Shown here in pieces: positions 32,189-42,671 of a stretch of DNA of 64,000 nt. A program made the position numbers and the translations under genes. The stretch lies in NCBI GenBank assembly GCA_020466095.1, contig CM035806.1, forward strand, positions 92,386,631-92,450,630. Direction: 5' to 3'. Numbering within the stretch: position 1 is the stretch's first letter; the number at the start of each line of letters is the position of its first letter. A model generated the notes under the pieces. That model was given only the letters and a program-made list of their open reading frames with translations. It made no database searches and was not told the DNA's origin. The DNA comes from Chlorops oryzae. Its lineage: Eukaryota; Arthropoda; Insecta; Diptera; Chloropidae.

Positions 32189-34705
32189 GACTCGAGTTTG
32201 AACTGCCGCAGTGATCGGAAGCTTTGATTTGTACGCGTGGATAACGAACAAAGCAGACAGCGAGAGCAAAAACATTTTTGAGTGTGCAGTGAAAAGCGAT
32301 TGTGCGATACGTGCCGACGGTCTTTTGGGTGACTAGAGTGGTGCGAATTGGCCGAAACTGACATTTTTAGAAAGGAGAATTTTTTTCCTTTTGATTGATA
32401 CATAAAAAAGCCCTTGCAGTGTCCAAAGTGAACTCAAAGGCAGCTATTGGTTTGGATGGGCTGACAGGACAAATGGTGAAACAACTGTGGCTGGTTCTCC
32501 CTGAATACCTGATGGCCACAATAAACAGTTGTCTGCAAGATGGCTACTTTCCGGAAAGATGGAAGACAGCACGCGTGATAACGCTGCTTAAGTCGCCGGA
32601 TAGGCTTCGAACTAGTCCAAGCTCATACAGGGGCATTTCCATTTTGCCAGCGCTTGGCAAGGTCTTGGAGCGTATTTTGGTGGAAAGACTGCTGAAAAAT
32701 ATAGGCGGACGCTTCCATAGGCTGCAGTTTGGTTTTCAGCGAGGAATGTCTACGATTAAGGCTTGGCTTCATGTTCAAAGCTGTGTGGGAAGTTCGTCCG
32801 CGAGGTATGTTCTAGGCATCTTTGTCGATTTTAAAGGTGCTTTCGATAACCTTGAATGGAGCGCCATAATGCGTTAACTCCAAGGGGTAGGATGTCGAGA
32901 AATGGCTGTATGGCGAAGCTATTTCTCGGGACGTAAAGCGGGCATATATGGCAAGAGCGAAAGTGTCATGCGTTCTGTTACCAGAGGATGTCCCCATGGG
33001 TCGATATGCGGTCCATATATTTGGAATTTACTGATATATGATCTGCTCAATGAGCTGAACGTGAATTTCTGTGCCTATGCTGACGATCTTCTTCTCATGG
33101 TTGAAGGAAACTCGAGAAGTCAACTTGAGCGGGAAGGCTCGGATGTAATGCAGCTTGTGACTAATTGGAGCGAAAATGTGGGCGTCAAAATCTCTGTAAA
33201 TAAAACATCAATGATGCTTCTAAAAGGTGCACTGAGTGCATCACGCCCACCGCAGATTAGATGCTGCAACACAGCCTTGAAATATGATAAAACCGTCAAA
33301 TACCTGTGAATCACCCTAAGTGAGCGTACGAGCTTCCTGCCTCATTTAAGCAGAATGCGCGAAAAGCTTGCGGGTACAGTTGCTGCAATTAGACGAGTTC
33401 TAAGGGTTGACTGGGGTCTAGGCCGCAAGGATGTCCGAACCATATATAGAAGCCTAATGGTTGCGTGTGCTACTTACGGAGCGCCCATTTGGTACAAGGC
33501 AGCAGAAAACACGCATGGGAAACGACATATTATGGCGTGCCAAAGGATAATGCTTCTCGCTTGCTTGCCAGTATGCCGCACGGTCGCGACAGGTGCTCTT
33601 CAGGTGATGGCTGGTGCAATACCGTTAGACTTGGAGATAAAGAGGCAAGCAATCCTGTACCAGGCAAAGCGTAACATGCTCGAGAATGGGAACGGTTTTT
33701 TGACTAATCTTAAACTTAGCACCTTGACGAGAAAGCAGCAAGAGGACATAATCTGCAGAAGAACAGAAGCGGTATGGCAAGAGAGATGTGACCAAAGCCC
33801 CACGGGTAGAGAAACCTATCGTTTCCTTCCTGATGTAATGTTGATACGACGGCAGCCAGACTTCAGCTTTAGCCTTAAAGCTGGTTTCATCATTACGGGA
33901 CATGGATCCATTGGAAGTTTCCTCAGAAAGCGTGGACTGTCTAATACCGAGGCCTGTGCATGCGGAGAACAAGTTGAAACGGCACTTCACATCCTATGTG
34001 AATGCCTGCTGCATGCAGATATACGCCATCTGGAGCAAATGCACCTACAAATGCAGGGAAGTGATTGGGATGTCTCACAAATTCTGCAAGATCTTGCAGC
34101 AAAAAGAGCCCTGGAAGCATTTGCAGATGAAGCTTTCAGAAGACGTATGAGAAGAACATCGGGAACGGAGACAGGTCGAACCAGAGCACCTTAAATCTGG
34201 GATCGCGTCACCTTGGTGGCGCGTGACGGTCAGACCAGAGTACCATTAAATCTGGGAACGGCATACTTCATGTATGTCGTGACCGGTTACCACTACCGAG
34301 CGTTCTGGAGCTGAAAATGGTAGCACATAATGTATATTGTGTATACCTGCATGTTTTTGCATGTACTTATGCGGAATATATTTTATGTGCGAGCTTCGAC
34401 CTGAGAGTAAATCGGGTACTACGGGAGATAAAGACTGCCCAGTCTGTTCAGTTGTGGTTTGCCACCTTGTGGGAGATCGTAGTGGCTGTGGCTTGAACCC
34501 AAATATACGCGGGTAGAGCCAAGTTTTGGCCGGGTGTGGAGTTGCACTTAATCAGCCGGGTGCTACGACCAATAGAGCATGCAGAGACTTAAATAGGCCT
34601 CGCCTACACCAGGGGGGAAAAGATATCCAGAAAACATCTTTTCACACTGGTACCGGAGGAACTGTGTCCGATGGAGCGATTTTAAGACGCTAATACCTTC
34701 CCCAT
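32189..34705 (+). mobile_element. R1 retrotransposon copy 3, internally deleted, continued at 51821-51883
   Basis: A 5' UTR segment (to about 32400) matches the start of copy 5 (cgagtttgaac, then cgcggataac). It then jumps into the reverse transcriptase part of ORF2, so ORF1 and the endonuclease are deleted. The 3' UTR runs to 34705, where the BEL element is inserted. The missing end (aatatgttatcgtgagc ... caatagtg) is at 51821-51883 beyond the BEL element. Confidence 0.88.
32395..34194 (+). pseudogene. R1 ORF2 (reverse transcriptase) fragment, copy 3
   Basis: One frame covers 32395-34194 with two in-frame stops (TAA at 32875-32877, TGA at 33307-33309). It begins in the RT finger region (GLDGLTGQMVK), then SSYRGISILP, RLQFGFQRGMST, VDFKGAFDN, the catalytic CAYADD box near 33076, and a C-terminal zinc cluster CACGEQVETALHILCEC. 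The apurinic endonuclease domain is missing. The RT would copy R1 RNA at the nicked 28S site. Both stops lie at positions that are sense codons in copy 4. Confidence 0.85.
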
Positions 34706-35312
34706 TGTTCAAAGTTGCTGTCGCGCCGCGTAAACGCCGACTAATGCACGGCGAAAATTAATAACTCATTACTTCACAGAAAGAAGGAACGAACTCGTCT
34801 CTTCCGAGAGTATAGCGACAGCGACACTAACTAAGAAGGCAGCAGCCGTTCGGGCGACACGCGTTTAGAACCAACTCCCGAAACTTCATCGAAATAAACA
34901 TAAAACTCGAAAAATAAAACAAACTAAAAAGAATTTTCAAGAACAAGTAAGATTTAAAATTTAATGAACCACTCGAATGGTGGATAATTTTATAAACAAA
35001 AACTCAGTTGGGCATGAAGCCAGTGAAGTGTTTTGTTATATACATATGGATTTAAGTTTCGAATTGTGTTTTTTTTTCTTTTTTTTTCATAACGGCAAGA
35101 AGCCGGAATATCTTTTTTTTTATATACATATGTATAAACTCTAATCGTGAATACGCGACGCGTAACCGACCGTACCCAGCCAACTTAATATCCTCGTGCT
35201 CCCGTCATCCCAGAACAAGGAGAAGAAATCGACGTCCCCACACCATCCGGCGAGATCGAGGTACGTTCCACTTTTCTTCCTTTGACCTCCCTCGACGAGG
35301 GTGAATTGTACA
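34706..35312 (+). repeat. 5' LTR of BEL element
   Basis: 607 bp, starts tgttcaaagttgctgtcgc and ends gggtgaattgtaca. The 3' LTR is nearly identical over its length, so insertion is fairly recent compared with its surroundings. Confidence 0.95.
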
Positions 35313-35335
35313 TTTGGCGATCCTGTGCCAGGAGT
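35313..35335 (+). promoter_or_regulatory. candidate primer binding site of BEL element
   Basis: tggcgatcctgtgccagga starts two bases after the LTR end, an arrangement expected for a tRNA primer site. The exact tRNA was not determined. Confidence 0.5.
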
Positions 35336-36547
35336 CTGGAATCAGACTCTGGTGGACCATTTTTCAGAGGAAGGGTTGGGAAAGATCAGTCCACGCCAGC
35401 CACGTGCAGGGGAATTTGAGTGCCCTTCAGATGTCATTCCCGCACTACAAAACCACAAGTACATAATCACGCGCCAAGCTGGTGGACCGACCTTTTTCCC
35501 CCTCCCTCCTCTAAGCTAGCATTCGCGCGTACCTGAATGCTAGTTCGAAGAACAAAAAGAGCAACCAAAAAGAACAAATTTGGCTGCGAAAATTGAGCAA
35601 CAACAACAACAAGCGACCGGCGCCAAGCCGTCTGTTTGTCATTGCGACGTTTCGTCGCTGAGTCTAGTAGACAGCGAGTCACTCGATCAGTGAGCGGTAT
35701 TGTTGTTGTTGGCTGTTGCATTCGTTGTTTGACTAAGACAAGTCATTTCATACACACACGGACGTACATACTTACGTGTTCGCTGGACGCAATAAAGAGT
35801 TGATTGCGTTGAGCATCGAAGAGACAAACAAGCGACGAGACATACATACATACCTAAGCGCGAAGTCAGCTTGCTTTGGTCGATTCTAATGGTGTTTATT
35901 TTTGCCATTGACGAAGATTCGCTATTCGCATTGCATTTACTCTTTAATAAATATTTGCTACTTGTGTTTTAATTCAATTGGGGTTGCAGGTGAGGTGTTG
36001 CGAATAAAGGAGGTCTTGTTTTATTCCAATACGCTACGACCGGCATTGGTCGTTCTTATTATGGTTTGTGCGATTTGATTTATATATATAATTTCTCAAA
36101 GAATTACGCAGAAGACGACGCATATTTCTCCAACCTTTTCTGCTAGTACGCTACAACCAGCACTGGTCGCATCGGTGTCCCTGCTGATTATTATTCTCCC
36201 GTTTGGTTTATGGAATTCAATTGGAGTCGAAACAATTGATAAACCAACTCCCGCAAATACGCTACACACAGCAGTGGTCGCCTACTTCACGCCGAGCAAA
36301 CCTGTAAGTACTCCAATATTCACCGAGCCTTATCGAAATTCTTGGAGGCGCTACCACCGGCCTTGGTCGACCCTATCCATCGAATTTTACGGGATTTCAG
36401 AAAATTTATATCGCAACGCAGGAATATTGAATATTCGCTGCCACGGTTGCATATTAGTCAATAAATAAATAAATAATCCTGTGTCCGATGTGTGTGCGAT
36501 GTCCCAGCCACATTTTCTCCCCTTTTCGTTAAATTAATTGCGTTATA
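35336..36547 (+). other. long leader of BEL element
   Basis: About 1.2 kb between primer site and gag ATG, without a convincing gene. It holds four spaced copies of a 22-nt motif (listed separately) and two good splice donor sequences: cag|gtgagg at about 35988 and cct|gtaagt at 36303/36304. Confidence 0.6.
36031..36369 (+). repeat. four spaced copies of a 22-nt motif in BEL leader
   Basis: Copies lie at 36031-36052, 36148-36169, 36259-36280 and 36348-36369. The first is acgctacgaccggcattggt followed by cg; all share cgctac...ggtcg. The first copy forms a short cgacc...ggtcg hairpin. Spacing is 117, 111 and 89 bp. Such repeated stems before gag could serve RNA packaging or translation control; that is inference. 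Confidence 0.75.
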
Positions 36548-38200
36548 ATGGCGCCTCCCAGTTTTATAGAAGCTGCCGAAGATCTAGTGCAGGTATGCAA
36601 GGATTTATCCAGCGGTGATGCGGCGAATCAAACTGACTCTCTGCTGCACTTCAAGATAGAAGAAATCGATTCTTACTGGCGGACTGCCAAGAATGCCTTC
36701 CAAGAGGCTCGATCAGCTGAAGGAGCTAATGCCGAAGCGAATGCCGAAGCGTCTGCAACGCTCCAATCCACCCTAACGCACTGTCGGAATACGTACCTCC
36801 AGACCAAGGCACATCTACAAGAAATGATAAAGCTAATGAGCATCGAGACGCTGCCACTATCCAGTACCCATGCGCCGCACCAAATCGATCAACTGGAATC
36901 GGATGACTATATAAGGGTGCCCCCGTGTGATGTCATGACCTTTTCCGGTGGATACAACGAATGGCCAGCGTTCCGCGACATGTTCACTGCCGTGTACGTG
37001 AACAATCACCGATGTCCACCCGTACAAAAATTGTTCCATCTCCGAAATAAGACAACAGGCCCCGCCGCGGCAATTGTGCAAGGATACCCGCTCGTTGGAA
37101 CCAATTTTACGCCGGCGTGGAAGGCTCTCAAGGCGCGCTACGAAAACAAGCGCATCCTAATCGACCATCAGCTGAAAACACTGTTTGATCTGCCAGCAAT
37201 TGAAGAAGAAACTAGTGAAGGAATTCTGAAGATCCAAAACACCGTCAACGATTGCATTGCGATGATGAAGAGTCAAGGTGTTACCGATTTCTGGGGCGCG
37301 ATGTTAGTCCATTTCTGTTCCAGCCGACTGCCAGCTACCACGATCGCCCATTGGGAGCAGTCACTTTCGACGCATCGAGAGTTGCCAACATGGGAGCAGA
37401 TGAACACGTTTCTCAGCAACCGTTTCGAAGTCGTTGAACGCCTCGCCAGCTTCACCAAATTTAAAGCCCCCGTTCTCTCTTCTAGCCCAGTGACTCCTTC
37501 GGCCAACGTGTTCCATACCGAGGGAAAATATAAGGTTTCTTGCGCATTATGCAATGGCAATCATCGCCTGCGACAATGTGACACGTTCCTGGGACTCTCG
37601 GTCGACGACCGAATCAAATTCATCTCGAAACACAACAGATGTCTCAACTGCCTTGCTGCCAATCACCTGAAGGCCCATTGCCCCAGCACATTCCGCTGTG
37701 CGAAATGCAAAAAGCTACACCATACCCTGCTCCATTTTCCTAACTCAAGCTCAGCCCAGAATAATTCGGTTTCATCTTTTCAGTCTAACCAGGTGTCCGG
37801 CCCGTCGACGACGAGCCAATCCGTGCAGGCTTCCGCACAACAGACGAAGATGATGACCACTGTGGCAGCTAACAATGGTGCTACTTTTAATGCACATGCG
37901 CATGTGGCCACCAGCCAACATCAAGTGCTATTGCCGACGGCTCTAGCCCATATTGTACATCAAGGAGAACGATTTCTGGTGCGGGCACTCTTAAATCAAG
38001 GCTCACAGCGAACCTTCATAACGGAACGGATTCAACTCCAACTAGATTTGCCTGCATACGCGATGACTTGTAATATATCTAGCATGGGCGGGCAGCAAAC
38101 CCAAATCGCAAAAAGAGAGTGCTCACTCACGCTTGCATCGCCCCGCTCTGACTTCGCCGAAAACATCAATGCCATCGTGCTGCCAAAACTGACAAATTGA
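36548..38200 (+). CDS. BEL gag and protease part of polyprotein
   Basis: ATG 36548 starts a 550-residue frame ending at a TGA. Residues about 100-300 are the DUF1759-type gag region (PPCDVMTFSGGYNEWPAFRD). From residue 332 a nucleocapsid block follows: CALCNGNHRLRQC, CLNCLAANHLKAHC, CAKC and HHTLLH. The DUF1758-type aspartic protease begins near residue 465, but its active site reads LLNQGS, with Asn 483 in place of the catalytic Asp. The TGA at 38198-38200 is in the same frame as pol, so the original product was one polyprotein. Protease and TGA together suggest a dead copy. Confidence 0.93.
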   Translation: MAPPSFIEAAEDLVQVCKDLSSGDAANQTDSLLHFKIEEIDSYWRTAKNAFQEARSAEGANAEANAEASATLQSTLTHCRNTYLQTKAHLQEMIKLMSIETLPLSSTHAPHQIDQLESDDYIRVPPCDVMTFSGGYNEWPAFRDMFTAVYVNNHRCPPVQKLFHLRNKTTGPAAAIVQGYPLVGTNFTPAWKALKARYENKRILIDHQLKTLFDLPAIEEETSEGILKIQNTVNDCIAMMKSQGVTDFWGAMLVHFCSSRLPATTIAHWEQSLSTHRELPTWEQMNTFLSNRFEVVERLASFTKFKAPVLSSSPVTPSANVFHTEGKYKVSCALCNGNHRLRQCDTFLGLSVDDRIKFISKHNRCLNCLAANHLKAHCPSTFRCAKCKKLHHTLLHFPNSSSAQNNSVSSFQSNQVSGPSTTSQSVQASAQQTKMMTTVAANNGATFNAHAHVATSQHQVLLPTALAHIVHQGERFLVRALLNQGSQRTFITERIQLQLDLPAYAMTCNISSMGGQQTQIAKRECSLTLASPRSDFAENINAIVLPKLTN

Positions 38201-41200
38201 CTACCGTCATCGAAAATCTCGAATATCAATTTGAAAGATGTAGAGTCGCTCGATTTAGCTGATCCAAACTTCTTGTCACCCAACCGCATCGATATGATTA
38301 TTGGATCTGATCTTTTGCCAAAGATCGTATTGGCCGGCATGCGCATAAATATTAGTGGAAGTCTGCTTGCACAAAACTCAGTTTTCGGCTGGTACTTAAG
38401 TGGACCCATCGCCGATGAAAATGTCCACACCTTCACCACCACCGTCTCCGCCGGAGATCACCATGAACGGCTCCACGAGCTGTTAAAATCCTTTTGGGAA
38501 CAGGAAGAAGTTCCCAACCATCCGCAGCCTCCGCCGGAGGATGCTTATTGTGAGGAGCTATATGCTCAAACGACCTATCGCCACGAAACTGGCCGCTATG
38601 TCGTGCGTCTGCCGTTTAAAAGCGAATTTTCCAAATCCACTGTACGTCTAGGTGCCTCTCGATTTGGAGCGCTTAACCAATACCGGAATTTAGAGCAACG
38701 GCTCGCACGACAGCCACTCATGCGTGACACATACAACGCCGTGTTGCTCGAGTATTTCAAGTGCGGACACATGGAGAGATGCTCCGCATCCGAAATTTCT
38801 AAGGATAATAACTTCTTATCATTTTACCTTCCACATCATGCAGTGCTGAAGCCGGAGAGCACGACAACCAAGGTGCGGGTCGGTTTCAACGCGTCGCAGA
38901 GAACAACGTCCACGTTATCCCTCAACGACGTCCTTCATACCGGACCGGGGCTGCAAACGGATTTGGTCATCTTAATGTTGAACTGGCGCACCTATCGCTT
39001 CGTTTTCAATGGCGATATTGAGAAGATGTACCGTCAGATTATGGTCCACGACGATGATCGACCGTTCCAGCGCATCGTCTTTCGAGAAACTGTCGATGCT
39101 CCCGTTCGCGACTACGAGTTGAAAACGGTAACTTTCGGCGTAAATTTTGCGCCTTTTTTAGCAATACGGACGCTCCATCAGCTAGCTAGTGACGCTGAAC
39201 AGGAGGCCCCGCGAGCTGCCGCGATACTACGGCAAGAAGCCTATGTCGACGACGTATTGGCTGGAGGACACTCACTGGAAGACACCTGCCAGGCAAAATC
39301 GCAACTTATCCGCACGCTCAGTTCCGCAGGATTTCCGCTGCGGAAACTGACAGCCAATCATTCGAAATTGCTGGAAGATGCCGAGCCTTCACATCTCTTG
39401 GACGCAGAGTTCTTGAAATTTAAATCGGCAAGCGACGCAAAAATGTTAGGCATCCGCTGGAACGCAATCACTGATTGCTTTTCTTACAAATTAAGTGCTC
39501 AATCCGCCACCGCCTCCACCACCAAGAGGCAAATTCTATCCGATATCGCGAAACTTTTTGATCCGGCAGGATGGCTCACTCCGATCATCATTCGAGCTAA
39601 GGTCCTGATGCAGCAATTGTGGTTGGAGGGCACCGCGTGGGATGAACGAGTCACCAATGAAGCGCTAGAACGTTGCCATGCATTTGTGTCGGATCTGCCA
39701 TTCATTGAGCAGATTCAGATCCCGCGATGGCTGCAATATGAACCTGAATCGGAGGTCCAACTCCACGGATTTTGTGACGCGTCCGAGCGAGCATACTGTG
39801 CCGCCATCTACGTGCGAGTGGAACATCGCGGCTACATCTATGTTCACTTGCTTACTTCCAAGTCGAAGGTGGCTCCGCTTCAAACAGTCAGTCTACCCCG
39901 ACTCGAATTGTGTGCCGCCGTGCTACTTTCTAAATTGATAAAAAATATCACTGGTCAACTGCGCATCCATCAACATGAAACCTTTCTATGGACGGACAGT
40001 TCCATCGTGATCGCATGGCTGAAACGACCGGCCAACGCGTGGAAAACGTACGTAGCCAACCGAATCTCGCAAATTTTGACCAATGTGGGCAATTCACCAT
40101 GGCGCCACGTACGATCAAAGGATAATCCGGCCGACTTGGGGACACGAGGAGCCTTGGCTCAGGATTTAAACGGGAATCTACTTTGGTGGAAGGGACCACC
40201 ATGGCTATCGAGAGTGGCAGATGAATGGCCGCAAAGTGAAGCCCCAACGGCCCAAATCATCGAAGAACGCAAAACGACTGTGTTTACGATCACCGTCGAG
40301 AATGATGAGCTGCTAACCCGATTTTCCTCATACGATAGAGCGTTACGAGTAACCGCGTACATGTTGCGATTCTGCAAGCAAGCCCGCAAAGAGCTGGCGC
40401 CAAGTCCAACGACACTAATCCTCTCACAAGACGAAATGCATATCGCACGCAACCGGCTCATCTTGATGTCGCAAACGATGCATTATCCACTCGAATATCT
40501 GGAACTAAGTGAAGGTAAACCGATCGGAAAGAAGAGCGAATTATTGACGCTGAACCCCATGCTGGATGACGATGGACTCTTGCGAGTGAACGGTCGCCTG
40601 ATCAACGCCAATCTGACTACAGATGAAAAATATCCCATCATTTTGCCGGCCGCGTCACGATTCTGTCGTTTGTATCTGGACTTCATGCATAAAATGCTGC
40701 TGCATGGGGGTGCTCAACTCATGTATCGCATGGTACGCCACCAGTTCTACGTCCCGCGTCTGAAACGAAAAATTAAGAGCTGCATCAGCCGCTGTCACAC
40801 ATGCGCGATCCACAAACAACGCTTGAGAACCCAGATGATGGCCGCATTGCCAGCAGAAAGAGCCACTTTATCGCTTCCATTTACACACACGGGAGTGGAC
40901 TTCGCTGGTCCGTTCGACATCAAAAGCTCCGCCGTCCGTACAGCTCCATTCCTTAAGGGATACGTCTGCGTTTTTGTGTGCTTCGCCACCAAGGCTATTC
41001 ACTTGGAACTTTGTTCAGAAATCTCAACCGCGGCTTTTCGAGCCGCTTTCGACCGCTTTGTCGGACGACGTGGATTACCCAGGCGAATTTTCTCGGACAA
41101 CGGTCGCAATTTCATCGGTGCAAAAAATAATTTGGATGCTGAGTTCACACAATTTCTCTCCAGAGCCGCGGATGATCTTCAGCAAAAATACTCCATGCAA

Positions 41201-41800
41201 GGCTTCGAGTGGCATTTGATTCCCCCTCACGCACCTCATATGGGTGGATTGTGGGAGGCCGCCGTTAAGAGCTTTAAAACGCACTTTGTGAAGGTCGGCG
41301 GCCCCCATAAATTCTCGTTTGAAGAGTTTACCACGCTATTGGCGCGCATCGAGGGAGTCCTCAACTCACGTCCGCTCACCCCGATGTCAGAAGATCCGGA
41401 CGATTTGTTAGCATTGACACCGGGGCATTTTCTGCGAGGAGCCCCGCTGACAGCATGGCCCGAGGAATCACAAGCCGAATTGCCACTCACCACACGATGG
41501 GAACGGGCGAAGATTCTATATCACCGCTTCGCTCAACGATGGAAAATGGAATATCTCCTTAACCTGCATAAACGAGATAAATGGAAGATACCACAACCCA
41601 ATCTCAAAATCGGGGATTTCGTTGTCATAATGGATAATCAGTTACCTCCATTCGAGTGGCGAAAGGGAAGAATTGTCGAAATCCATCCCGGAGACGATGG
41701 TCTCGTACGCATTGTTGACGTGAAAACACAATTTGGCACCATGACACGGCCAGTTACCAAACTTTGTCTGTTGCCAGTCGAATTACCTGAAGAATTATGA
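38201..41800 (+). CDS. BEL pol (RT, RNase H, integrase) part of polyprotein
   Basis: Continues the gag frame after the TGA and is open for about 1,199 codons; the first in-frame ATG is at 38231. It contains the protease tail (IIGSDLLPK), reverse transcriptase with the YVDDVLAG box (near 39242), and the Pao-type A17 region with FCDASERAYCAAIY. RNase H has TDSSIVIAWLK. Integrase has a zinc finger (HGGAQLMYRMVRHQFY ... CHTC) and catalytic residues in DFAGPF, FSDNGRNF and GLWEAAVK. A DUF5641-like C-terminal segment has FEWRKGRIVEIHPG. All catalytic residues of RT and integrase are present. Confidence 0.93.
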   Translation, partial: LPSSKISNINLKDVESLDLADPNFLSPNRIDMIIGSDLLPKIVLAGMRINISGSLLAQNSVFGWYLSGPIADENVHTFTTTVSAGDHHERLHELLKSFWEQEEVPNHPQPPPEDAYCEELYAQTTYRHETGRYVVRLPFKSEFSKSTVRLGASRFGALNQYRNLEQRLARQPLMRDTYNAVLLEYFKCGHMERCSASEISKDNNFLSFYLPHHAVLKPESTTTKVRVGFNASQRTTSTLSLNDVLHTGPGLQTDLVILMLNWRTYRFVFNGDIEKMYRQIMVHDDDRPFQRIVFRETVDAPVRDYELKTVTFGVNFAPFLAIRTLHQLASDAEQEAPRAAAILRQEAYVDDVLAGGHSLEDTCQAKSQLIRTLSSAGFPLRKLTANHSKLLEDAEPSHLLDAEFLKFKSASDAKMLGIRWNAITDCFSYKLSAQSATASTTKRQILSDIAKLFDPAGWLTPIIIRAKVLMQQLWLEGTAWDERVTNEALERCHAFVSDLPFIEQIQIPRWLQYEPESEVQLHGFCDASERAYCAAIYVRVEHRGYIYVHLLTSKSKVAPLQTVSLPRLELCAAVLLSKLIKNITGQLRIHQHETFLWTDSSIVIAWLKRPANAWKTYVANRISQILTNVGNSPWRHVRSKDNPADLGTRGALAQDLNGNLLWWKGPPWLSRVADEWPQSEAPTAQIIEERKTTVFTITVENDELLTRFSSYDRALRVTAYMLRFCKQARKELAPSPTTLILSQDEMHIARNRLILMSQTMHYPLEYLELSEGKPIGKKSELLTLNPMLDDDGLLRVNGRLINANLTTDEKYPIILPAASRFCRLYLDFMHKMLLHGGAQLMYRMVRHQFYVPRLKRKIKSCISRCHTCAIHKQRLRTQMMAALPAERATLSLPFTHTGVDFAGPFDIKSSAVRTAPFLKGYVCVFVCFATKAIHLELCSEISTAAFRAAFDRFVGRRGLPRRIFSDNGRNFIGAKNNLDAEFTQFLSRAADDLQQKYSMQGFEWHLIPPHAPHMGGLWEAAVKSFKTHFVKVGGPHKFSFEEFTTLLARIEGVLNSRPLTPMSEDPDDLLALTPGHFLRGAPLTAWPEESQAELPLTTRWERAKILYHRFAQRWKMEYLLNLHKRDKWKIPQPNLKIGDFVVIMDNQLPPFEWRKGRIVEIHPGDDGLVRIVDVKTQFGTMTRPVTKLCLLPVELPEEL

Positions 41801-41859
41801 CTAACTCCTCCCCATTCGCAACACCTCCCCCTCCCCCCTTCTTCCATGCCCAAAATCTA

Positions 41860-41890
41860 TCTTTTCATTTACACCTTCTGTACCTTTCAG
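41860..41890 (+). promoter_or_regulatory. predicted 3' splice site before the BEL 3' ORF
   Basis: cttttcatttacaccttctg followed by tacctttcag ends 9 bp before ATG 41900. It would pair with a donor in the leader, the best being cct|gtaagt at 36303/36304, removing gag and pol. Confidence 0.5.
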
Positions 41891-42634
41891 CCGGACAACA
41901 TGAATCAGCTTCCGATCTGCCCGATATGCCCGGTCGGCGCCCGCCGGCACCATCTTGCGGACTGCTGCCGCTTTCGAGGTTTACCGGCGGAGCTGCGCTT
42001 GCGGACGGTGCAGGTCCATAAGTGCTGCCTGTCCTGTATGGCGCCGACGCACCTTCGGAAGGATTGTTGGTGGCCGCGACGGTGCAAGCATTGCGGAGAG
42101 GACCACCACCCGCTGCTCCATCAACCGCAATATCGGCCCCGAGCGCTGAGTGCTGGTCCGTGGCACCCCCCAACGGAGCCGCCGGAGCTCCTTCCACTGC
42201 CCGTACGCCGAAGACGGCCCAGCCGGAGTCAGGGACGGCCATCTCAACGCGATCCCTCGCCTCGACATCGACGCTCTCCGCCACTCCAGCGCAGCCCATC
42301 GGCCCGCCGCCACCAGTCCCGACCACGTCGCCGTACATCTTGTCCCCAGCGAACCCGACGCCCAGCTCCGCCGCCGACGCGATCGGTCATCCAAGCGGGG
42401 GCTTCACGGGCCACCGACAGAAACAGCCCGCCGCCGCCACGAGATCGCCACCGTCCGCTCAGCATGTCCCGTCGGAGTTGCCGGGTTTGCTTCGCTCCAC
42501 CGTCCTCTCGGGGATCCACCAAAGTATCCTCCCCGGCGAGCCGAGACTGCTATGAACCCCCCGAGGCAGAGCAGGCTGTTATAAGGGAGGCTATCAGAGA
42601 AGTTCGGGAGTTTCTGCTCAGCCGCGAGAGGTAA
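41891..42634 (+). CDS. extra 3' ORF of BEL element: zinc-knuckle protein with Arg/Pro/Ser-rich tail
   Basis: The frame starts at ATG 41900 (244 residues), 100 bp after pol, where an envelope gene would lie in some elements. Residues 7-74 repeat the gag nucleocapsid pattern: CPIC...HHLADC, then CLSCMAPTHLRKDC (C-x2-C-x4-H-x4-C), CKHC and HHPLLH, in the same order and nearly the same spacing as in gag. Residues 80-210 are rich in Arg, Pro and Ser, and a short helical acidic/basic end follows. The GC content is far above the rest of the element. A pyrimidine-rich tract and cag at 41888-41890 form a splice acceptor just upstream, so expression from a spliced RNA is plausible. No signal peptide or membrane segment, hence not an envelope. 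Confidence 0.7.
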   Translation, partial: PDNMNQLPICPICPVGARRHHLADCCRFRGLPAELRLRTVQVHKCCLSCMAPTHLRKDCWWPRRCKHCGEDHHPLLHQPQYRPRALSAGPWHPPTEPPELLPLPVRRRRPSRSQGRPSQRDPSPRHRRSPPLQRSPSARRHQSRPRRRTSCPQRTRRPAPPPTRSVIQAGASRATDRNSPPPPRDRHRPLSMSRRSCRVCFAPPSSRGSTKVSSPASRDCYEPPEAEQAVIREAIREVREFLLSRER

Positions 42635-42671
42635 GCAGGAAAAATTGTTGCGTAGCGCAAGGCGGGCAGTA

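Noticed and set aside
35301..36468. Short ORFs in the BEL leader
   Set aside because: They overlap the primer site and the spaced motifs, have no family resemblance and lie before the clear gag ATG.
41865..42584. Several overlapping frames of 60-177 codons on both strands
   Set aside because: GC-rich sequence leaves few stops. Only the frame from 41900 has ordered zinc knuckles like gag; the others are shadows.
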